A stretch of 7,734 bases of DNA from Burkholderiales bacterium. Lineage in GTDB: Bacteria; Pseudomonadota; Gammaproteobacteria; Burkholderiales; Burkholderiaceae_C. Shown here piece after piece: positions 1 to 4,719 of this stretch. The notes below the pieces were generated by a model that was not told the DNA's origin, did no database searches, and saw only the letters and a program-made list of their open reading frames with translations. Made by a program: the position numbers and the translations under genes. Position 1 is the first letter of the stretch. Every line of letters starts with the position of its first letter. The stretch covers positions 1-7,734 of the forward strand of contig CANFNE010000117.1 in the NCBI GenBank assembly GCA_947448105.1, given 5' to 3'.

Positions 1-390
1 ACCGGCTACCAGGGTGATAGGTGCAAAGTCTTTCTGCGGGTCGTAGGCCAGTTTGGCAAACAGCGACTTGTTGATGCCGTGGGTGCCCACGGTGCCCATG
101 AGCAGCGTGTAGCCCTCGGGCGCTGACTTGGCCACCTGCTCGGCGCCAATGTTGCCGCCAGCCCCGGCCCGGTTTTCAATGACAAAAGCCTGGCCAAAGG
201 CTTTTGCCAGCTCGGGCGCCACGGCGCGGGCCAAGATGTCGGTGGTGCCGCCGGGCGCAAAGGGCACCACGATCTTGACCGGCTTGCTGGGCCACGCAGT
301 TTGGGCCTGGGCCAGGCCAGACGCTGCGCCCAGCGCCACACACACCAGGGACAAAAGGAAAGCGCGCATGCGAACGTTGGCTTTGTGCAT
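1..390 (-). CDS. Bug/TctC-family tripartite tricarboxylate transporter substrate-binding protein (N-terminal part)
   Basis: This is the first 130 codons of a periplasmic solute-binding protein of the Bug (TctC) family, cut by the left edge; full-length members are usually about 320-330 residues. Such proteins bind carboxylates or other small organic molecules and present them to a TctAB-type membrane transporter. The start is the ATG at 390, with AGGAG (398-402) seven bases upstream. Residues 1-30 form a Sec-type signal peptide: a basic start (HKANVRMR), a hydrophobic core (AFLLSLVCVALGAA) and a likely cut after AQA. The mature part has family hallmarks: WPSKPVKIVVPFAPGGTTD after the cut, then ENRAGAGGNIGA, then a GYTLLMGTVG stretch and DPQKDFAPIT near the edge. 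It is divergent from the thiamine-diphosphate enzyme gene. Bug genes are very numerous in Burkholderiales, and the ligand cannot be inferred. Family assignment is secure. Confidence 0.93.
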   Translation of the reverse strand, partial: MHKANVRMRAFLLSLVCVALGAASGLAQAQTAWPSKPVKIVVPFAPGGTTDILARAVAPELAKAFGQAFVIENRAGAGGNIGAEQVAKSAPEGYTLLMGTVGTHGINKSLFAKLAYDPQKDFAPITLVAG

Positions 391-586
391 GATGAAACTC
401 CTGCGATTGGGAAAATACGGGCTAAACCTGCCTGCCCACCGGTCCTGTTGAAAAGAACCGGAATATGGGCGCCTGCTTTCCATTATGGAGCCAGCGCCAA
501 GCACAATGCAGGCTGCGCGCGGGGGTAGAAACCCGCAGCGCACCTCATTTTTTTTCAAGCCCTTTTATCGTGGAGCGCCCACCGCC
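391..586. promoter_or_regulatory. Divergent intergenic region between the Bug-family gene and the ThDP-enzyme gene
   Basis: This 196-bp gap must hold the promoters of both divergent genes. No convincing -35/-10 pair was found by eye. It contains an inverted repeat, CCGGT (439-443) and ACCGG (457-461), separated by 13 bases, which could be an operator half-site pair. A run of eight T lies at about 548-555, just ahead of the rightward gene. No regulator gene is in the window. The role as a promoter region is inferred from gene layout only. Confidence 0.45.
398..402 (-). promoter_or_regulatory. Shine-Dalgarno site of the Bug-family gene
   Basis: AGGAG on the minus strand lies seven bases before the ATG at 390. 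This fixes that start over the internal ATG seven codons later, which would remove the positively charged start of the signal peptide. Confidence 0.7.
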
Positions 587-2293
587 ATGACCCTCACCAC
601 CCAGCCCACGGGCGCCAGTTTGTTGATAGACGCCTTGCTGGCCCAGGGCGTGAACACCGTGTTTTGCGTACCGGGCGAGAGCTTTTTGGCCGCCATGGAC
701 GCCATGTATGCGCACCGCGACGCCATCCACCTGGTGGTGTGCCGCCACGAAGGTTCGGCCATGTTCATGGCCGAGGCCCACGCCAAAGCCACCGGGCGCC
801 CCGGCGTTTGCTTTGTCACACGCGCCCCCGGCGCAGCCCAGGCCACCATCGGCCTGCACACCGCCCACCAAGACGCCACGCCGGTGATTTTGCTTATCGG
901 ACAGGTGGGGCGCGGCTTTATGGAGCGCGCTGCGTTTCAAGAGGTGGACTACCGCAGCATGTTTGCGCCCATTAGCAAATGGGTGGCGCAGGTGGACGAC
1001 GCGAGTCGCATGCCCGAAATGGTGAGCCACGCGTTTCATGTGGCCATGGCCGGGCGGCGCGGCCCGGTGGTGCTGGCCCTGCCCGAAGACGTGCTCAGCG
1101 GCCCCGCACTGGCGCCGGTGCGCGCAGTGCGCGCCGCCCAGAGCGTGCGCGCCACGCCCTCGGCCTCCGATCTGGCGCAGTTAATGGCCATGGTGGGCGC
1201 CGCCCAACGCCCCTTGTTGATCGTCGGCGGCTGCGGCTGGACGGCGCAGGCCGTGCAAGACCTGCGCACTTTTGTGCACGCCAGCGGCCTGCCTGTGGCC
1301 TGCTCATTCCGCCGCCAAGACCTGTTTGACAACGACGACCCGCATTACGTGGGCGTGCTGGGTTTGGGCGCGGACGCCGGGCTGCACCGGGCGGTCAAAG
1401 AAGCAGACCTGCTGGTGCTGGTGGGCGCGCGCATGGGTGAGGTGCCCAGCGCGGGCTACACGCTGATTGACATTCCCCAGCCCCAGCAACTGCTGGTGCA
1501 CGCCCTGCCCGAGGCCCAAGACCTGGGCCACCTGTACCGCCCCGACCTGGCCCTGCTGGCCACCATGCCCGAGCTGGCCCAGGCACTGGCGGCGCTGCCC
1601 ATCGACGCTTCAGCGCGCCAGCGCCGGCAGCCCCGCACGCAGGCCCTGCGCCAGGGCTTTGAGCAATTTACCGCCATCCCCGCAGCGCAAACCGCCCCCG
1701 ACGCGCCCATTGACCTGGTGCAAACCTGGGGCCTGCTGCGCGCGCAGCTACCGGCCGACGTGGTGATTACCAACGGCGCGGGCAACTACACCACCTGGGC
1801 GCACCGCTACTTTCGGTACCGGCACTTTGGCAGCCAGCTGGCGCCCACCAGCGGCGCCATGGGCTACGGCCTGCCGGCAGCCATAGGCGCCAAACTGGCG
1901 CACCCGCAGCGCGACGTGCTGTGCCTGGCGGGCGACGGCTGCTTCATGATGAGCGGGCACGAACTGGCCACCGCCGTGCACCTGGCGCTGCCCATCGTCG
2001 TCGTGGTGTTTGACAACCAGATGTACGGCACCATCCGCATGCACCAAGAGAAATTCTTCCCCGAGCGCACCCACGGCACTGCCCTGCACAACCCCGACTT
2101 TGTGGCGCTAGCCCAAGCCTATGGCGCCCACGGCCTGCGCATCACCCAGCCCGCCGCATTGGTAGAAGCCGTGCTGCAAGGCTTTCAAGCCGACCGCCCT
2201 ACCCTGATTCACGTGATGACCGACCCAGAGCAGATCAGCGCTGGGGCAACGCTGAGCGGGATTCGGGCGCGCTCTATGCCTTCGGGCAATTGA
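587..2293 (+). CDS. Thiamine diphosphate-dependent enzyme, acetolactate synthase-like
   Basis: The 568-residue product has the three-domain layout of the acetolactate synthase/pyruvate oxidase superfamily: an N-terminal pyrimidine-binding domain (about 5-170), a central domain (about 190-335) and a C-terminal pyrophosphate-binding domain (about 375-555). The ThDP-activating glutamate is E55 in RHEGSAM. An AFQEVD segment (116-121) resembles the Q/E region of acetolactate synthases. SGAMGYGLPAAIGA (422-435) leads into the GDG...N cofactor motif, with GDG at 449-451 and N477. The reading frame is open further upstream, to an ATG at 485. I chose ATG 587 because the first 34 residues of the longer frame look non-homologous, including a stretch coded by a poly-T run, and MTLTTQPTGASLL starts as family members do. 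GGAG at 572-575 is a distant, weak ribosome site. No regulatory small subunit gene follows, so this is unlikely to be the biosynthetic IlvB; a catabolic carboligase or 2-oxoacid decarboxylase is possible. The substrate is unknown. Confidence 0.9.
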   Translation: MTLTTQPTGASLLIDALLAQGVNTVFCVPGESFLAAMDAMYAHRDAIHLVVCRHEGSAMFMAEAHAKATGRPGVCFVTRAPGAAQATIGLHTAHQDATPVILLIGQVGRGFMERAAFQEVDYRSMFAPISKWVAQVDDASRMPEMVSHAFHVAMAGRRGPVVLALPEDVLSGPALAPVRAVRAAQSVRATPSASDLAQLMAMVGAAQRPLLIVGGCGWTAQAVQDLRTFVHASGLPVACSFRRQDLFDNDDPHYVGVLGLGADAGLHRAVKEADLLVLVGARMGEVPSAGYTLIDIPQPQQLLVHALPEAQDLGHLYRPDLALLATMPELAQALAALPIDASARQRRQPRTQALRQGFEQFTAIPAAQTAPDAPIDLVQTWGLLRAQLPADVVITNGAGNYTTWAHRYFRYRHFGSQLAPTSGAMGYGLPAAIGAKLAHPQRDVLCLAGDGCFMMSGHELATAVHLALPIVVVVFDNQMYGTIRMHQEKFFPERTHGTALHNPDFVALAQAYGAHGLRITQPAALVEAVLQGFQADRPTLIHVMTDPEQISAGATLSGIRARSMPSGN

Positions 2294-2298
2294 TCGTT

Positions 2299-2311
2299 GG
2301 CCGCGGCGGCC
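2299..2311. terminator. Short hairpin between two convergent genes
   Basis: GGCCG, a CGG loop and CGGCC form a 5-bp all-GC hairpin in the 26-bp gap between the converging ThDP-enzyme and cytochrome b561 genes. It has no T-tract on either strand, so termination there is only a guess from position. Confidence 0.25.
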
Positions 2312-2319
2312 CACGAGCC

Positions 2320-2976
2320 TCAACCCAACAAAACCGCCACCCCCACCGCAATCACCCCCAGCACCACCAAAGCCAGCACCCGCGTACCCGCCGAGTCTTT
2401 GGATGCGGGTGTGCCTTCGGGCAGCAGTTTGTCGCCGCTGACCATGGGCGTGATCAGGTCGATCTTGCGTTTGTGGCGGTAGTACAGCACCGTGGCCACG
2501 TGCAGCGCCAAGAGCGCAAACACGGCGAGTTTGCCGATGCTGGTGTGGTAGCGGGTCGCCAGGCTCACCCACTGGCCGCTGGCATAGGGCACCAGGGGCC
2601 CGGCAGTGGCGATTTCGTCGTCGCTGAACAAACCGGCCGTCACCTGCAAACCCAGCGCCAACAAAATAGCCAGCACCGACCACGCACCCATCGGGTTGTG
2701 GCCCGTGCTGGGCGGGCGTTGCTCAAAGGGTGTGCGGGCGTAGGCCAGCGCGGCCGCCGGGCTGGATATGAACTGGGCAAAGCGCGACCAGTAGCCGCCC
2801 ACCCAGCCCCATACCAGCCTAAACAGCAGCAAGGCCACAACGGCGTAGCCGCAGCGAAAGTGCCACTCCATGGCGCTGCCGCCAATTTGCGCAGTGGCAA
2901 TCAGCCCGACAAAAGCCAAAATCAAGGCGCCATGGAATAGGCGGGTGGGCAAGTCCCAAATGCGTACGAGGTTCAC
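2320..2976 (-). CDS. Cytochrome b561-family membrane protein (cytochrome b/b6 domain)
   Basis: The 218-residue product is an inner-membrane diheme cytochrome b of the bacterial b561 / Ni,Fe-hydrogenase-b type, which passes electrons between the quinone pool and c-type or other redox partners. Hydrophobic helices lie at about 14-32, 41-59, 97-116 and 146-165, with an additional one at the C-terminus (198-218). Candidate heme-ligand histidines are H15 (RLFHG), H39 (EWHF), H144 (RYHTSIGK) and H159 (LALHV). GHNPMGAWS (92-100) before helix 3 is typical of the family. I place the start at the GTG at 2976, because AGGGAG (2983-2988) sits six bases upstream and the protein then begins MNLVRIWDLPTRLFHG, as homologues do. 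An ATG further upstream (3075) would add 33 unlikely polar residues. It is divergent from the cytochrome c' gene, a plausible partner. The C-terminal residue lies 26 bp from the convergent neighbour. Confidence 0.92.
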   Translation of the reverse strand: MNLVRIWDLPTRLFHGALILAFVGLIATAQIGGSAMEWHFRCGYAVVALLLFRLVWGWVGGYWSRFAQFISSPAAALAYARTPFEQRPPSTGHNPMGAWSVLAILLALGLQVTAGLFSDDEIATAGPLVPYASGQWVSLATRYHTSIGKLAVFALLALHVATVLYYRHKRKIDLITPMVSGDKLLPEGTPASKDSAGTRVLALVVLGVIAVGVAVLLG

Positions 2977-3169
2977 GTTTTTCTCCCTGTGCGCCCCGAA
3001 CGGACGGGGGCAAAGCAGTCTATCTAACAATGCGTGCAGCCGCGCCGTGGTTTTGTGCGGGCCGATGGGCATCAATTCAAAAAATGACCTTCAAGGCCCG
3101 GGGGCGCTAAACCCCTTGTCAAAATCTGCCCCGGCACTATTGCCCCACCTTGACTTGAAAGCTCCGCCC
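2977..3169. promoter_or_regulatory. Divergent promoter region between cytochrome b561 and cytochrome c' genes
   Basis: This 193-bp region serves both genes. A possible -35 for the rightward gene is TTGTCA (3116-3121), with a poor -10 candidate TATTGC (3138-3143) 16 bases on. At 3062-3075 the sequence CCGAT-GGGC-ATCAA matches 8 of the 10 specified bases of the FNR/ANR consensus TTGAT-N4-ATCAA. That would fit oxygen- or NO-responsive control of cytochromes but is not proven. The poly-A stretch near 3078-3084 makes this one of the more AT-rich parts. Confidence 0.4.
2983..2988 (-). promoter_or_regulatory. Shine-Dalgarno site deciding a GTG start for the cytochrome b561 gene
   Basis: AGGGAG on the minus strand lies six bases before the GTG at 2976. 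No in-frame ATG is close, and this site is the reason for choosing the GTG. Confidence 0.75.
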
Positions 3170-3622
3170 ATGAAGTCCTTTGTACGCACACTGCTGATCG
3201 CCAGCACCGCCCTGCTCCTGAGCGCCCCATCGTGGGGCCAATTCGCCAAAGCCGAAGACGCCATCAAATACCGCAAAAGCGCCCTGTTTGTGATGCAGCA
3301 AAACTTTGGTCGCGTGGCCGCCATGGCCGCTGGCAAAGCGCCGTTTGACGCCAAAGTGGCACTAGACAGCGCCACCACCGCCGAGTTTGTAGCCAAGCTG
3401 CCCTGGGCGGCTTTTGGCGAGGGCACCGACAAGGGCGACACCAAGGCCAAGCCCGAAATCTGGCTCGACAAACCCAAGTTCAATGACTACGCCGACAAGA
3501 TGCAAGCCGAAATGGCCAAACTCTCGGTTGCCGCCAAAACCGGCAACCTGGACACGATCAAGGTGGCTGTGGGCGGCGTGGGCGGCACCTGCAAGGGCTG
3601 CCATGATGCGTTTCGGCAGTAA
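3170..3622 (+). CDS. Cytochrome c' (class II periplasmic c-type cytochrome)
   Basis: The 150-residue precursor is an exported class II cytochrome c. A Sec signal peptide covers about residues 1-23 (MKSFVRT, then LLIASTALLLSAP, likely cut after SWG). The mature part, about 127 residues, is the usual size of the four-helix cytochrome c'. The heme-attachment motif lies at the very C-terminus, CKGCHDAFR, with C141, C144 and axial ligand H145; this location is diagnostic of the c' class. The N-terminal helix (IKYRKSALFVMQQNFGRVAAM) and GKAPFD are also family-typical. Cytochromes c' bind NO and CO at a five-coordinate heme and are linked to NO tolerance or electron transfer, but the physiological partner often is unknown. 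The divergent b561 gene makes a shared redox role likely. The ribosome site is weak (GAAAG at about 3157-3161). The first palindromic repeat starts 22 bases after the stop. Confidence 0.94.
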   Translation: MKSFVRTLLIASTALLLSAPSWGQFAKAEDAIKYRKSALFVMQQNFGRVAAMAAGKAPFDAKVALDSATTAEFVAKLPWAAFGEGTDKGDTKAKPEIWLDKPKFNDYADKMQAEMAKLSVAAKTGNLDTIKVAVGGVGGTCKGCHDAFRQ

Positions 3623-3643
3623 GCGCTGATAAGCGGCGCAGGC

Positions 3644-3717
3644 TTGGATTGCCGCGCTTCGCTCGCAATGACGGACCTGCGCCGTCACTGCGAGGCCGAA
3701 GGCCGTGGCAGTCCATG
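3644..3717 (+). repeat. REPIN-like palindromic repeat, copy 1
   Basis: This ~74-bp imperfect palindrome has a left hairpin (ATTGC ... GCAAT, 3648-3669) and a right hairpin (ACTGC, GGCC, GAA loop, GGCC, GCAGT, 3687-3712). A central TGACGG (3669-3674)/CCGTCA (3682-3687) pair joins them. The right hairpin is a diverged inverted copy of the left one, so the whole unit can also fold as one long stem. Positions 3644-3711 are identical to 3765-3832. It begins 22 bases after the cytochrome c' stop and could act at the 3' end of that mRNA. Confidence 0.85.
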
Positions 3718-3764
3718 AACCTTGGCTTGCAGCGACGCATTGAGTCTCAATTCTCAGCGCAGCC

Positions 3765-3832
3765 TTGGATTGCCGCGCTTCGCTCGCAATGACGGACCTG
3801 CGCCGTCACTGCGAGGCCGAAGGCCGTGGCAG
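3765..3832 (+). repeat. REPIN-like palindromic repeat, copy 2
   Basis: This is a perfect 68-bp match to the first copy, in direct orientation at a 121-bp period. It lacks the terminal CCATG found in copies 1, 3 and 4; the identity ends after GGCAG, 13 bases before the stop codon of the leftward GIY-YIG gene. It would lie at the 3' end of that gene's transcript. Confidence 0.85.
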
Positions 3833-3845
3833 ACCAGCGCGGCAT

Positions 3846-4142
3846 CTACAAAATACTAGGGTACAAATCTTTCCACTCAGGATTGAAACTCTGAATTAGT
3901 TCAATTTTTTTGGCTCTGGACCCTGCCTTAAGTTGCTTTTCCCTCGTAATTGCATCGACCATGGTCGCGTGCATTTCAAAGTAAACCAGCAAGTGAACCC
4001 CGTACTTCTGGGTAAACCCGGGCGCGAGCGTGTTCTTATGCTGCCAAATGCGTTGAATGAGATTGGAGGTCACGCCCACGTACAGCGTGCCGTTCGGCTT
4101 ACTGGCCAAGATGTAAATGGCTGGCTGCATCTCTGTGCTCAA
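3846..4142 (-). CDS. GIY-YIG nuclease family protein
   Basis: The product is a small single-domain GIY-YIG protein of the YhbQ/UPF0213 type, a family of presumed DNA endonucleases. Counted from the internal Met at 4130 (94 residues), the motif elements are IYI (5-7) and LYVG (16-19), then R27 and H31 in the following helix, then the presumed metal-binding glutamate E64 in REKQLKAGSRAKK, and N83 in SFNPEWKDLYP. All the key positions look intact. I chose the TTG at 4142 because GGAGGA (4151-4156) is eight bases upstream; the ATG at 4130, which has no spaced ribosome site, is the alternative and shortens the protein by four residues. The frame stays open to an ATG at 4202 inside the adjacent repeat. 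By hand count the gene is about 48% GC, well below its neighbours, which suggests acquisition. It is flanked on both sides by copies of one palindromic repeat family. Confidence 0.88.
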   Translation of the reverse strand: MSTEMQPAIYILASKPNGTLYVGVTSNLIQRIWQHKNTLAPGFTQKYGVHLLVYFEMHATMVDAITREKQLKAGSRAKKIELIQSFNPEWKDLYPSIL

Positions 4143-4150
4143 AGTGGAAT

Positions 4151-4156
4151 TCCTCC
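4151..4156 (-). promoter_or_regulatory. Shine-Dalgarno site of the GIY-YIG gene
   Basis: GGAGGA on the minus strand lies eight bases before an in-frame TTG (4142) and 20 bases before the first nearby ATG (4130). Its strength and spacing favour TTG initiation. It lies between the gene and the nearest repeat copy, so the gene carries its own translation signal outside the repeat. Confidence 0.6.
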
Positions 4157-4168
4157 ATCCTAAGTCCC

Positions 4169-4264
4169 TGGATTGCCGCGCTGCGCTCGAAACGACAGGC
4201 ATCCTCAGTCACTGCGAGGCCGAGGGCCGTGGCAGTCCATGGAACCTGAGTTTCCGCGCCACCG
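4169..4264 (+). repeat. REPIN-like palindromic repeat, copy 3 (first 96-bp tandem unit)
   Basis: The palindrome occupies 4169-4242 and is followed by a 22-bp spacer (GAACCTGAGTTTCCGCGCCA region). It is the most diverged left arm: CTCGAAACGAC replaces CTCGCAATGAC, which weakens the left hairpin. The central loop is AGGCATCCTCA instead of GGACCTGCGCC. The right hairpin keeps its GGCC/GGCC stem with GAG in place of the GAA loop. It is the copy nearest the 5' end of the GIY-YIG gene. Confidence 0.82.
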
Positions 4265-4360
4265 TGGATTGCCGCGCTTCGCTCGCAATGACAGGCATTC
4301 TTCGTCACTGCGAGGCCGAAGGCCGTGGCAGCCCATGGAACCTGAGTTTCCGCGCCACCG
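4265..4360 (+). repeat. REPIN-like palindromic repeat, copy 4 (second 96-bp tandem unit)
   Basis: The palindrome occupies 4265-4338 and is followed by the same 22-bp spacer as in copy 3. The left arm equals that of copies 1 and 2, and the central loop is of the AGGCATTCTTC type found on this side of the nuclease gene. The end reads GCCCATGG. The exact 96-bp spacing to its neighbours shows tandem duplication of palindrome plus spacer. Confidence 0.85.
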
Positions 4361-4428
4361 TGGATTGCCGCGCTGCGCTCGCAATGACAGGCATTCTTAG
4401 TCACCGTCGGGCCGCAGGCCGTGGCCAT
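4361..4428 (+). repeat. REPIN-like palindromic repeat, copy 5 (partial, degraded right arm)
   Basis: This third tandem unit keeps the left arm and central loop but its right arm is altered: CACCGTCGGGCCGCAGGCC replaces CACTGCGAGGCCGAAGGCC. The GGCC/GGCC stem survives with a changed loop. The match ends near 4425. It lies downstream of the leftward TusA-like gene and may sit in its 3' untranslated region. Confidence 0.75.
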
Positions 4429-4463
4429 CGAGCCTATTCTGGCGGCGCGTGCAGCCCCGGCCT

Positions 4464-4703
4464 TTAGCGCCTGCGCATCACATGCACAAACTCTAGCCCT
4501 AGGGTTTGCTGGTCTAGCAGCGTGTTGCCGGTTTGTTTGGCAAAGGCCTGAAAGTCGCGGAGGGAACCCGCGTCGGTGGACACCACTTGGAGCACCTGGC
4601 CGCTTTCCATGCCGGTGAGCGCGCGTTTGGCTTTAAGGATGGGCAGCGGGCAGTTCAGACCGCGGGTGTCGATTTCGATGTCGATGGTGTAGTCGGTGGA
4701 CAT
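4464..4703 (-). CDS. TusA/SirA-family sulfurtransferase (sulfur carrier protein)
   Basis: The 79-residue product is a TusA-fold protein. These proteins carry persulfide sulfur on a conserved cysteine for tRNA thiolation, molybdenum cofactor synthesis or sulfur oxidation. The motif GLNCPLPILKAKRAL holds the CPxP box, with the sulfur-carrying cysteine at C18. STDAGSLRDFQAFAKQTGN (42-60) is the second conserved block of the family. The full length matches the usual 75-82 residues. The chosen ATG at 4703 gives MSTDYTIDIEIDTRG; the frame stays open upstream but the extra 21 residues overlap the NUDIX gene and look unrelated. The start is 16 bp after the NUDIX stop and has no strong ribosome site, so translation may be coupled. 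Whether it is the tRNA-thiolation TusA or another sulfur carrier cannot be told from the sequence. Confidence 0.9.
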   Translation of the reverse strand: MSTDYTIDIEIDTRGLNCPLPILKAKRALTGMESGQVLQVVSTDAGSLRDFQAFAKQTGNTLLDQQTLGLEFVHVMRRR

Positions 4704-4719
4704 AGGTAAGTCTTGCGGG

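Noticed and set aside
485..586. N-terminal extension of the ThDP enzyme to the ATG at 485
   Set aside because: It would translate a poly-T stretch into FFFK and add 34 residues absent from the usual family start; the ATG at 587 fits better.
545..1039. Long antisense frames across the ThDP enzyme, cysM and the FAD oxidase genes (for example 545-1039, 2108-2683, 5380-6078, 6554-7447)
   Set aside because: They are shadows caused by high third-position GC; they lie opposite genes with clear motifs and show no domains of their own.
2977..3075. N-terminal extension of cytochrome b561 to the ATG at 3075
   Set aside because: The 33 added residues are polar and unlike a b561 start, whereas the GTG at 2976 has a well-spaced AGGGAG.
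3131..3145. Sigma-54 type promoter (GGCAC...TTGC) upstream of cytochrome c'
   Set aside because: The GG-to-GC spacing is seven bases instead of the required ten.
4099..4428. Leftward frame of 109 codons with repeated CHCERSAAIHGG blocks
   Set aside because: It is produced by the 96-bp palindromic tandem array and overlaps the GIY-YIG gene in another frame; there is no ribosome site or recognisable domain.
3644..4428. CRISPR array
   Set aside because: Units are about 70 bp palindromes at 96 or 121 bp periods with nearly identical spacers on the right side. CRISPR repeats are shorter with unique spacers, and no cas gene is present.
3623..4463. Insertion sequence or classical transposon
   Set aside because: No transposase, no paired terminal inverted repeats at outer ends and no target-site duplication could be seen; repeats are all in direct orientation.
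4117..4467. Two rightward frames (4117-4467 and 4173-4400) across the tandem array
   Set aside because: They are translations of the same repeat on the other strand, with no domain or start signal.
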